Shown: positions 16,701 to 24,688 of the stretch, one piece after another
How positions within the stretch are numbered: position 1 is the first letter of the stretch
Layout of the letters: each line of letters opens with the position of its first letter
NCBI RefSeq assembly: GCF_009877425.1
Contig: NZ_WXEY01000008.1
Coordinates: 1-64,000, forward strand
Direction: 5' to 3'
Length of the DNA: 64,000 nt
DNA from: Heliomicrobium undosum
GTDB lineage: Bacteria > Bacillota > Desulfitobacteriia > Heliobacteriales > Heliobacteriaceae
The notes under the pieces: model-generated
Seen by the model: the letters and a program-made list of their open reading frames with translations, nothing else
Database searches by the model: none
What the model was told of the DNA's origin: nothing
Translations under genes and position numbers: made by a program

Positions 16701-17405
16701 TCAAGAAATGATCTTGGCAAAACCGAGCCCCATCAGCACCAATCCCGCGCCATAAGCAAGCCAGGTTCCACCGGCCCAGCGGGCCTGCATCCGGCCAAAG
16801 TAGAGGCCGGAACAGACGAAGACAAGTTGGGTCAGGGCGACCACCGGCGGCGCATAGAGCGGCAAAGCGCCCACCATGGAAGCGCCAAAACCGGCGGCGA
16901 TAGCGTCCATGTTCAGCGCCAAGCCGAGGAGCAAGGCCTCCTGCGGTCCCAGTTCGCCCGAATGATCCAGGTCCGCCTGGGTCGGTTCGCGCAGGACCTG
17001 GATGACCAGTCCGAAGGGCCGCAGGGTGATGGACAGCACCTCTTCCGCTTTCACCTCCAGCGTTTCACCAACTGCCATCGCGATTGCCGGCGCCGTGGCG
17101 GTGGCCTCCGCTCCCGATCCCAGGTTTTCTTGTGAACGGTCTTCCCTGGCGACATTGAACAGTTGAAACAGGCCTAACAGGATCAGGATGCCGCCGCCCA
17201 GCCTGCCGGCCCACTCGCCGGGGATCAGCACCGTCAACCCCCGACCGGCGAGAAGGGCGAGCGCCATAGCCAGGGCGGAACAGAGGCAGATCACGAACAA
17301 GGAGCCCAAGGGAACGCGGATGCGCTTGATCCCGTAAGCGACACCGGCCCCGAATCCGTCCAAACTCAAGGCGATCGCCAACCCCAACAATGACCATGCT
17401 GCCAA
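16701..17405 (-). CDS. ytaF: Sporulation membrane protein YtaF
   Basis: A 234-residue protein of the YtaF branch of the MntP-like family. Six hydrophobic helices lie in two halves, each starting with a conserved Asp-containing motif (ALSLDGFGAGVAYGIK near residue 12 and ALNMDAIAAGFGASM near residue 163), joined by a hydrophilic loop. The family is related to manganese exporters and is linked to sporulation; the transported substrate is not proven. Confidence 0.9.
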   Translation of the reverse strand: MAAWSLLGLAIALSLDGFGAGVAYGIKRIRVPLGSLFVICLCSALAMALALLAGRGLTVLIPGEWAGRLGGGILILLGLFQLFNVAREDRSQENLGSGAEATATAPAIAMAVGETLEVKAEEVLSITLRPFGLVIQVLREPTQADLDHSGELGPQEALLLGLALNMDAIAAGFGASMVGALPLYAPPVVALTQLVFVCSGLYFGRMQARWAGGTWLAYGAGLVLMGLGFAKIIS

Positions 17406-17540
17406 GATGGGTCCCTCCCGGGTTGAACTTTTCCCGATATACTATGCGGTCCTGGGAAAAGGTCCACTGAAAGGGACTAAAGGGCTGAAGCCGGATTCCA
17501 CTGACTCAGTTGGGTTCCGGCGACAGGTTCCGTGGCGAAA

Positions 17541-19529
17541 CTACATCGATTCGACAACTGCCTCCCATTGGGCGTAGGCGTCAGCCAGTTCCTGGCGAAC
17601 CTGTTCGTACTCCTCCTGGGTGCGGCGAGCCTGCTCTCCGTCCCGGTAAGTGCTTTCATCCGCCAAGGCTTCCGTCAGGGTTTGCAGCCGTTCCTCCAGA
17701 CGGGTGATGCGGGATTCGGCCTCCTTCAAGGCCTGTTCCCGTTTCCAGGGATTGGTGATCTTCGCCCCTCCGGATCTGGCGGCCCCGCCGGAAGCGCCTG
17801 TGGAACCGCTGTTACTACGGGCGCCGCTGTTGACGGTCGTCTGCCCATCGCTCCGCCCCTGCGATGACGTCATCGTGGCGCGCTGGGCCGCTTCTTTTAT
17901 CGCCGCTTCCCGTTCGGCCTTCTTGGCCCGGTAGTCGGAGTAATTGCCCAGATACTGGGTAAAACGCCCATCGGCCAGTTCCAGCACCCGGTCGGCCAGT
18001 CGATCCAGGAAAAAACGGTCGTGGGAGATGACGAGGAGGGTGCCCGGAAAATCAGCCAACGCCTCTTCGAGGGCTTCCTTGGCGCCGATGTCCAGGTTGT
18101 TCGTCGGTTCGTCGAGTAGGAGGAGGTTGGCGCCCGTCAAAAACAACTGGGCCAGGACGAGGCGGCTCTTTTCGCCGCCGCTCAGCACGCCGACCGTCTT
18201 AAACACATCGTCGCCCCGGAACAGGAAGCGCCCCAAGAGAGTGCGGGCCTGTTCCTCCGTCATGGGCCGCATGCCCCGGATCGCCTCCAGCAGCGTGTCG
18301 TTGCCGTTGAGGTGTTCCTGCTCCTGGGCGTAGTAGGCCGGCTTGACGCGGAGGCCAAAGATGACATCGCCGCCGGCCGGCGGCAGTTCGCCGAGGAGGA
18401 TGCGAAAAAGCGAGGTCTTCCCTGCGCCGTTTTTGCCGAGGATGGCGATGCACTCGCCCCGCTTGACCGTCAAGTCAAGGCTTGAAAAAAGCGGCCTTCC
18501 TGGGTAGGCGGCAGCCAGATCGCGGAGGACCAGTACCTGCTCGGCGCTGGAGGTCTGGGGGACAAACTTAAGATCCTGGAGGCTCATGCTCTCCACCGGC
18601 TGGGCGATCCGCTCCCGCCGGGCGAGCAGCGTTTCCCGTCCCCTCGCCTGCTTGGCGTTGACGCCGGCCTTGTTGCGCCGGATGTATTCCTCGATGCGGG
18701 CGATCTCCGCCTGGTCCTTCGCATAGGCGCGTCTTTGCGCCAGCAACGCTTCTTCGCGGAGTTGCAAGAAGCGGGAGTAATTCCCGGGGTAGACATCGAG
18801 GCTGCCCCGTTCCAGGTGGAAGATGCGACCGCAAATTTTATCGAGAAAGTACCGGTCATGGGAGATGACCAGGACAGCGCCCCGGTAGTCGCGCAGGTAG
18901 TCTTCGAGCCACTCGGTGGCGGCGATGTCAAGGTGGTTGGTCGGCTCATCGAGCATGAGCAGGTCATAGGGGCGCAGGAGCAGGCGGGCCAGGGCGAGCC
19001 GCGTCTTCTGGCCGCCGCTGAGCACCTCTGCCGGCAGGGAAAAGTCATCCTCGCCGAAGCCTAGCCCGCGGAGGACGGAGCGGACCTTGGCCTCGGCGCC
19101 GTAGCCGCCCCCCTCTTCGTAGCGGTGGATAAGGTCGGCGTACTCTGCCATGACCTTTTCCAGCGCCTTCTCGTCTGCCAGGGTCTCAGGGCGCTCCATC
19201 TCCTGTTCGAGGCGGCTGATCTCGGCGCGCATGGCCAGGATGTCGGCCAGTTCCTCCAAGGCCGCCGAGAAGACCGTCTGCCCCGCCGGCGGGGTGCGCA
19301 CCTGCTGCAGGTAGCCGACACGGACGCCCTGGGTCCAACTGAGGATGCCTTCCGAAGGCTCCTCCGAACCGGTGAGCGCGCGAAAGAGGCTCGTCTTCCC
19401 CGCTCCGTTGGGTCCGACGAGACCCACCTTGTCCCCCTCATGGATGATGAAGGTGACATTCTCGAAAATGCGACGGACCCCGTAATTGAGGGCCAGGTTT
19501 TTGCTCTGTATGATAATCCGGTTGCTCAT
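17541..19529 (-). CDS. ABC-F ribosome-associated ATPase
   Basis: A 662-residue protein with two ABC ATPase domains and no membrane segments. Domain 1: GPNGAGKTSLFRALTG, signature LSGGQKTRLALARLLL, Walker B LLMLDEPTNHLD. The P-site linker is RIEEYIRRNKAGVNAKQARG. Domain 2: GKNGAGKTSLFRILLG, LSGGEKSRLVLAQLFL, LLLLDEPTNNLD. A Ser/Gly/Thr-rich tether and a C-terminal coiled coil of about 80 residues place it near the YdiF/Uup branch. ABC-F proteins act at the ribosomal E site to relieve stalled peptidyl transfer. ATG at 19529 is preferred; ATG at 19538 is also possible. Confidence 0.9.
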   Translation of the reverse strand: MSNRIIIQSKNLALNYGVRRIFENVTFIIHEGDKVGLVGPNGAGKTSLFRALTGSEEPSEGILSWTQGVRVGYLQQVRTPPAGQTVFSAALEELADILAMRAEISRLEQEMERPETLADEKALEKVMAEYADLIHRYEEGGGYGAEAKVRSVLRGLGFGEDDFSLPAEVLSGGQKTRLALARLLLRPYDLLMLDEPTNHLDIAATEWLEDYLRDYRGAVLVISHDRYFLDKICGRIFHLERGSLDVYPGNYSRFLQLREEALLAQRRAYAKDQAEIARIEEYIRRNKAGVNAKQARGRETLLARRERIAQPVESMSLQDLKFVPQTSSAEQVLVLRDLAAAYPGRPLFSSLDLTVKRGECIAILGKNGAGKTSLFRILLGELPPAGGDVIFGLRVKPAYYAQEQEHLNGNDTLLEAIRGMRPMTEEQARTLLGRFLFRGDDVFKTVGVLSGGEKSRLVLAQLFLTGANLLLLDEPTNNLDIGAKEALEEALADFPGTLLVISHDRFFLDRLADRVLELADGRFTQYLGNYSDYRAKKAEREAAIKEAAQRATMTSSQGRSDGQTTVNSGARSNSGSTGASGGAARSGGAKITNPWKREQALKEAESRITRLEERLQTLTEALADESTYRDGEQARRTQEEYEQVRQELADAYAQWEAVVESM

Positions 19530-19560
19530 TCTTTCCATTTTCCCTTTTATTTTTTGGCGC

Positions 19561-20394
19561 TTATTTTTGACAGCGCGGGCAGAAATGGGTGCTCCGCCCG
19601 GCGCGCTTTTCCCGAACGATCTCGCCGCCGCAGCGGCGGCAGGGGTTGCGTTCCCGACCGTACGCCCACAGCTTTTCCTGGAACTCGCCCTTGCGCCCTT
19701 CGCCGTCGACATAATCACGGAAGGATGTTCCCTTGGCGTCGATGCCCTCTTGGAGGACGGTCCGGATGCAGTCATAGAGCCGGCGGCTTTCCTCGTCGTC
19801 AAGGGCGTCGGCCGTCCGGTCGGGGTGGAGCCCGGCCCGGGCGAGGGCCTCATCGGCATAGATGTTCCCCAGCCCCGCCAGGAAGGACTGATCGAGCAGC
19901 AGCGGTTTCAGTTTGGTCTTCCGCTTGGCAAGGGCGTTGCGAAAATCAGGGAAGGAAAAGTCCTCGGCCAGCGGTTCAGGACCGAGACGCCCCTTCCCCG
20001 GCTGTTGCAAGGCCGCTGCTGTCGCCATCAGGGTCAGCGTGCCGAACTGGCGCACATCGGTGTAGCGAAGCAGACTGCCGTCATCGAGGAAGAAGACGGC
20101 GTGGGTGTGGGCCGGCTCCGGCGCTCCCCGTTCCTCGGGTCGGAGGTGGATGAGCCGGCCGGTCATGCGCAGGTGAATGACAAGGGTCTCATCGCCGTCG
20201 AGGTGAAGCAACAGATACTTCCCCCGCCGCCCCAGTTCGATGATCCGCCGCCCCCCGAGGGCGTCGGTGAAAAGCGTGCCCGGCAGGGCAATGGCGATCT
20301 TGGGCAGGCGCAGTTCGACCTTTTCGATGGTCAGCCCGGTGATGCGGCCGGCCAGGCTGCGGCGAACGGTTTCCACTTCCGGCAGTTCGGGCAT
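19561..20394 (-). CDS. mutM: Formamidopyrimidine-DNA glycosylase
   Basis: A 277-residue bifunctional glycosylase/AP lyase that removes 8-oxoguanine. Catalytic Pro2-Glu3 lie in MPELPEVETVRR, the conserved Lys is in HLRMTGRL, the helix-two-turn-helix is in LAGLGNIYADEAL, and the zinc finger is CRRCGG...FCPRCQK. Start at 20394 is fixed by the need for Pro as residue 2 and by GGAGG six bases upstream. It follows polA by 13 bases, so the two are almost certainly co-transcribed. Confidence 0.96.
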   Translation of the reverse strand: MPELPEVETVRRSLAGRITGLTIEKVELRLPKIAIALPGTLFTDALGGRRIIELGRRGKYLLLHLDGDETLVIHLRMTGRLIHLRPEERGAPEPAHTHAVFFLDDGSLLRYTDVRQFGTLTLMATAAALQQPGKGRLGPEPLAEDFSFPDFRNALAKRKTKLKPLLLDQSFLAGLGNIYADEALARAGLHPDRTADALDDEESRRLYDCIRTVLQEGIDAKGTSFRDYVDGEGRKGEFQEKLWAYGRERNPCRRCGGEIVREKRAGRSTHFCPRCQK

Positions 20395-20407
20395 GATCAT
20401 CCTCCGT

Positions 20408-23239
20408 TTATTGATAGGGTTTCATCTCATACCAGTTCGGTCCCGTCTTCACGTCGACGGTGAGCGGCACGTCGAGGCGGATCGTCTGTTCCATCGTATC
20501 CCGAATCAGCGCGGCGGCCTCGGAGAGTTCCTCCATAGGCGCCTCAAAGATCAGTTCGTCATGGACCTGCAGCAGCATGCGGGTCTTGAATCCTCGGGCT
20601 GCAAGCAGTCCGGGGATTCGCACCATGGCCGCCTTGATGATGTCAGCGGCGGTCCCCTGGATGGGCGTGTTCATGGCCGCCCGCTCGCCGAAGTTCTGGC
20701 GGATCTTGTTTTTGACGAAGAGATCGGGCAACCGGCGCCGGCGTCCCAGCAGGGTCGTCACATAACCCTGGCGGCGCGCCTCGGCGATGATCTCGTCGAT
20801 ATAGCCCTTGACGCCGCTGTAACGGTCAAAGTAGCCGTCGATGTACTGGCGGGCTTCGGCGCGAAGCACGCCCAGATCGCGGCTGAGACCGAAGTCGCTG
20901 ATGCCGTAGACGATGCCGAAGTTGACGGCCTTGGCGCGACGGCGCATCTCGCGGGTCACGTTCTCCATGGGCACGCCGAAGACCTCGCTGGCTGTGCGGG
21001 TATGGATGTCCTGGTTCTTGGCAAAGGCGTCCTTGAAGGAGGGATCGCCCGACAGGTGAGCCAGGATGCGCAGTTCGATCTGAGAGTAGTCGGCGGCCAG
21101 CAGGGTCCAGTCATCGCCGGGGGCCGTAAAGGCCTTGCGGATGCGGCGACCCTGTTCGAGCCGGACCGGTATGTTCTGCAGGTTCGGTTCTGTCGACGAG
21201 AGGCGTCCCGTCGCCGTCACCGCCTGGTTGAAGCTGGTGTGGATGCGTCGGTCTTCGCCGTCGATCAGGGGAAGCAGTCCCTCCACATAGGTCGACTTGA
21301 GCTTCATCAATTGGCGGTATTCGAGCACCTTGGGCACGATGGGGTGCCGGTCGGCCAGTTCCTCAAGAACCTCCACGTCGGTGGAATAGCCGGTCTTCGT
21401 TTTTTTGATCACCGGCAAGCCGAGCTTTTCAAAGAGGATTTTGCCAAACTGCTGTGTCGAGTTGATGTTGAAGGTCTCTCCGGCGAGATCGTAGATGTCC
21501 GCCTGCAACCGGTGGATGTCAGCGCCCAGTTCGCCGGCCATCTCCTGGAGAACGGAAGGATTGACCTTGACGCCGGCCCACTCCATGGCGCCCAGGAGCG
21601 GCGCCAGCGGAAGCTCCACATCCCGGTAGAGGGAACTCAACCCCTCTTCGCCGAGTCGAGCCTCCATGGCCGGGGTCATGTGAAAGAGTGCGGCGGCGGA
21701 GCGAGCCGCTTCCTCCGGCGGAAGAACGCTCCGGCCGGCATCGGCGTCGACTTTCCACCCGATCCAGTCGTGTGCCGTTCTGGCCAGGCTGTAGCTGTTG
21801 GCGAGCGGGTCGAGCAGGTAGGCGCCGATCAGCCCGTCGCCATCTATGCCTTCGATGACCGTTTCCTCCCGGCGGGCCAGCAGCCAGAGCGACTTGACGT
21901 CGAAAAAGAGCTTGCGATGGTCCTTCGATGTCCAAAAGGGCCGCGTAGCGGCAAAGATCGCGCCAGGCCGGTCGATGACCCAGACGCGCGGCAGGGCGGG
22001 AAGGGCGTCCTTGCCTGCGGCGAGGACGAGTTGCTTCAATTCGCCGGTCCGCGGCGAACCCTCCCAGGCGGCCAGCACCGCCGTCCGGCAACCGGGCTCG
22101 GCGCCAATTTGCATCAGTTCCGTCAGCATTGCACCGATGGTGGTCTCATCCTCCACGGCGGTGTATTCCACCGCGAGGGGCGCCTCTACGTCCACTTGGA
22201 CCGACTGAGCGGGTCTGACCGCCTGTCCGTCGCCAGGTTTGTCACCCTCTGCGGCAGAGAACCGGCCGGCGTCACCACCGGCGGTTCCGGCAGCACTCAC
22301 CGGATCGACGGCGCTGCCGGCTTTCCCATCCAATCGGGCAAAGAGGCTGCCGCCTTCGGCCCCGCCATCGGCTTCATCACCGGGGAGGTGGCGAAGGAGG
22401 CTGCGGAACTCCAAGTCCTTGTAAAGGCCGCGCAACGCCGCGAAGTCGGGCGACGCCGCCCGGCAAGCCTCCCAGTCCGGGTTGAGGGGGATATCGCACT
22501 TGATCGTCGCCAGTTCTTTAGAAAGGAAAGCCTGTTCGCGGTGGGTCGCCAGCTTTTCCTTCAGTTTCCCTTTAACCTCATCGAGCCGTTCGTAGAGGCT
22601 GTCCATGTCGCCGAACTGTTCCAGCAGTTTGAAGGCCGTCTTCTCCCCCACCCCCGGCACACCGGGGATGTTGTCGGAGGCGTCCCCCATGAGACCTTTC
22701 CAATCGATGACCTGCCGGGGGGTCAAACCGATCTTCTCTTTCAGCGCTTCCTCATCATAGCGTTCGAGCTCGCTGATCCCTTTGCGGGTGAAGAGCACCT
22801 CCACGCCGGGCGAAATCAACTGCCAGGCGTCCCGGTCGCCGGTGACGATCAGGCTGTAGATGCCCTGTTCCTTGGCTAGGCAGACGAGGGCGCCGATCAG
22901 ATCGTCCGCTTCATAGCCCCCCTCTTCGAAAAGAGGAATGCCCCAGGCGGCGAGGACCTCCTTGAGCAGGCCGAACTGGGGGCGCAGTTCCTCCGGCGTC
23001 GCCCCCCGCTGGGCCTTGTAGGCTTCATATCTCTGCGTCCGGAAGGTGATGCGGCTCTTGTCCAAACAGACGGCAAGAAAATCCGGTTTATAGTCCCGGC
23101 GCAGCCGTTCCAGCATTGTCAAAAATCCGTAGACGGCGTTGGTGTGAACGCCTTGAGAAGTGGACATGGGAGGCAGCGCGTAAAAAGCCCGGTGAAGCAG
23201 ACTGCTGCCGTCGATCACCATGAAAACAGCATTGCGCAC
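20408..23239 (-). CDS. polA: DNA polymerase I
   Basis: A 943-residue enzyme. The N-terminal 5'-3' exonuclease/FEN domain is about 1-290 (VTGDRDAWQL, GLMGDASDNIPGVPGVG). A middle 3'-5' exonuclease-like domain has lost the acidic active-site residues expected at the start of its fold (AVLAAWEGS), as is common in Firmicutes, so proofreading is unlikely. The C-terminal polymerase A domain has DYSQIELRILAHLSGD, AVNFGIVYG and LLQVHDELIFE. It works in Okazaki fragment maturation and repair. GTG start behind AAAGGAG. A Gly/Ala-rich stretch of about 50 residues separates the exonuclease and polymerase parts. Confidence 0.96.
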   Translation of the reverse strand: MRNAVFMVIDGSSLLHRAFYALPPMSTSQGVHTNAVYGFLTMLERLRRDYKPDFLAVCLDKSRITFRTQRYEAYKAQRGATPEELRPQFGLLKEVLAAWGIPLFEEGGYEADDLIGALVCLAKEQGIYSLIVTGDRDAWQLISPGVEVLFTRKGISELERYDEEALKEKIGLTPRQVIDWKGLMGDASDNIPGVPGVGEKTAFKLLEQFGDMDSLYERLDEVKGKLKEKLATHREQAFLSKELATIKCDIPLNPDWEACRAASPDFAALRGLYKDLEFRSLLRHLPGDEADGGAEGGSLFARLDGKAGSAVDPVSAAGTAGGDAGRFSAAEGDKPGDGQAVRPAQSVQVDVEAPLAVEYTAVEDETTIGAMLTELMQIGAEPGCRTAVLAAWEGSPRTGELKQLVLAAGKDALPALPRVWVIDRPGAIFAATRPFWTSKDHRKLFFDVKSLWLLARREETVIEGIDGDGLIGAYLLDPLANSYSLARTAHDWIGWKVDADAGRSVLPPEEAARSAAALFHMTPAMEARLGEEGLSSLYRDVELPLAPLLGAMEWAGVKVNPSVLQEMAGELGADIHRLQADIYDLAGETFNINSTQQFGKILFEKLGLPVIKKTKTGYSTDVEVLEELADRHPIVPKVLEYRQLMKLKSTYVEGLLPLIDGEDRRIHTSFNQAVTATGRLSSTEPNLQNIPVRLEQGRRIRKAFTAPGDDWTLLAADYSQIELRILAHLSGDPSFKDAFAKNQDIHTRTASEVFGVPMENVTREMRRRAKAVNFGIVYGISDFGLSRDLGVLRAEARQYIDGYFDRYSGVKGYIDEIIAEARRQGYVTTLLGRRRRLPDLFVKNKIRQNFGERAAMNTPIQGTAADIIKAAMVRIPGLLAARGFKTRMLLQVHDELIFEAPMEELSEAAALIRDTMEQTIRLDVPLTVDVKTGPNWYEMKPYQ

Positions 23240-23393
23240 AGGTTCGGTGCTCCTTTAATCACATTCTGAGTCCATGACCGTTCCGGAACCGTGACCGTCT
23301 AGGTTCACGACCGTTCCGGGTCCATTAGGTTAATGAAAACATCGTTACGAAAGGTTCCCAAATTTGTTCTCGCTTTTCGCCATCAAACCCTGC

Positions 23394-24491
23394 TTATTCC
23401 CTATCCCTTTCGGCGTCGATTAAAACATCCAGTTCCCGCCAGGGCAACGCCGCAGCGCGGATGGAAGGTTCACCCTCTTCATTTCCATGGTAATAGACGA
23501 TGACCAGGTCATCATCGACAAGGCCGAGATCGGTGTATCCCCCGTCATAGGGGTTGCCTTCGTAATGGTCAATCGTCAGACTCGGCGCATCGATTCGCGC
23601 TGGCTCGTCCCGTCTGTCGCTATTGCCATCGGAGCCGGCAGCGCAACAAGCATCCCCAATGGGCGTCTCGCCCGATCGCAGGAAGCGAACCGCAACAGCG
23701 CTCTTCTCCTTCGCCAGCAGTTCCCGGTAGGTCAGCGCGATGCCGCCCGGCAGGGTGACGGCCATGGGCGCGTGGGCTCTTGAAATCATCCTTCGAGGCG
23801 TCGACCAGCGCTGGAGATCCTCCGATTCAGCCAGCCAGATGCCGAAGGGCGAAATGTCCTGACGGCTGAACATCTGGTAGCGGTTGCCGTCAAAGACGAC
23901 AGTGCTTTCGTTCAAGACGGCGCCGTCGATGCCGCTAGGCAAATAAGATAGAAGGTCCCAATGTTCAAAATCGTCAGTCACGATGACGAGGGGTCGGGTA
24001 AACCCCTCCCCCTTCAGAATCCCGTAGGCGGGAAAGATAAAGCCCGCCGGGCTTTTGACGGCCTTTCCGTAAAAAACGATCCACTCGACGCCTTTTAATT
24101 CGACAGCACGGCGTTCGGTGAAACGAGGCTCGTCAGCGACAGAGACGAAGGCCGGACAAATCCTCCCCCGCATGTATGTACGGGTGCAGAGGGTAAAAAG
24201 GTCCTCGTCGAGCCGGGAGACGATAGCGTCAATCTCGTTCTCACTGCGGAAGACAACGTCGTCTTCCCCGGCGTCGAGAAAGCCCTCCTCGGATTCATGA
24301 CGCATCCGTTCCAAGAATTCGCCCTTGTCCAGTTGCAGACAGCGCACCGCTCCATCCACGCCATGGCACTGGCGGGCGCTGGTCACTCCCTGGCGGTAGA
24401 AGACATAGATCTTGTCCCGGTATTCCGTAAAAGTCGGAAAAGCGGAATAGAGGTTCCGCTGCCTCGGCACCAGCGTTCTCCGCGCGATCAT
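23394..24491 (-). CDS. Beta-propeller protein of sialidase/BNR-like fold
   Basis: A 365-residue soluble protein with recurring blade patterns (FPTFTEYRDKIYVFYRQG, GNRYQMFSRQD, GIWLAESEDLQRWSTPRR, DDDLVIVYYHGNEEG) typical of five- or six-bladed sialidase or glycosidase-like propellers. No signal peptide is visible, so it is probably cytosolic. Enzymatic activity cannot be assigned. ATG at 24491 follows GGAGGG with a 6-base spacer; an upstream ATG at 24533 has no binding site. A TATAAT hexamer lies at 24543-24548 just upstream. Confidence 0.6.
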   Translation of the reverse strand: MIARRTLVPRQRNLYSAFPTFTEYRDKIYVFYRQGVTSARQCHGVDGAVRCLQLDKGEFLERMRHESEEGFLDAGEDDVVFRSENEIDAIVSRLDEDLFTLCTRTYMRGRICPAFVSVADEPRFTERRAVELKGVEWIVFYGKAVKSPAGFIFPAYGILKGEGFTRPLVIVTDDFEHWDLLSYLPSGIDGAVLNESTVVFDGNRYQMFSRQDISPFGIWLAESEDLQRWSTPRRMISRAHAPMAVTLPGGIALTYRELLAKEKSAVAVRFLRSGETPIGDACCAAGSDGNSDRRDEPARIDAPSLTIDHYEGNPYDGGYTDLGLVDDDLVIVYYHGNEEGEPSIRAAALPWRELDVLIDAERDRE

Positions 24492-24571
24492 CTCGATCCC
24501 TCCACTGCCACAGCCCTGTTCGGCTACGCTCATCTATTGGTGATTATACCCCTTCGGTTCCGTCGAAACGC

Positions 24572-24616
24572 AAAAAAAGCGCCTGGTCCCGCGATTTTTT
24601 CGCGGACCAGGCTTCG
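24572..24616 (-). terminator. Terminator of the formate dehydrogenase operon
   Basis: In the minus direction CCTGGTCCGCG pairs with CGCGGGACCAGG around an A-rich loop, followed by GC and seven T. It lies about 75 bases after the fdhA stop. Confidence 0.88.
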
Positions 24617-24688
24617 CGTTGCTTAACACTGGCATTGCTTTAGAAGACGCGCTTGACAGGAGACCTCATTCGCTTCATTCAGCAACAA

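Noticed and set aside
20240-22879. Plus-strand ORF of 879 codons
   Set aside because: Antisense to polA and mutM, without homology. A shadow of high-GC coding sequence.
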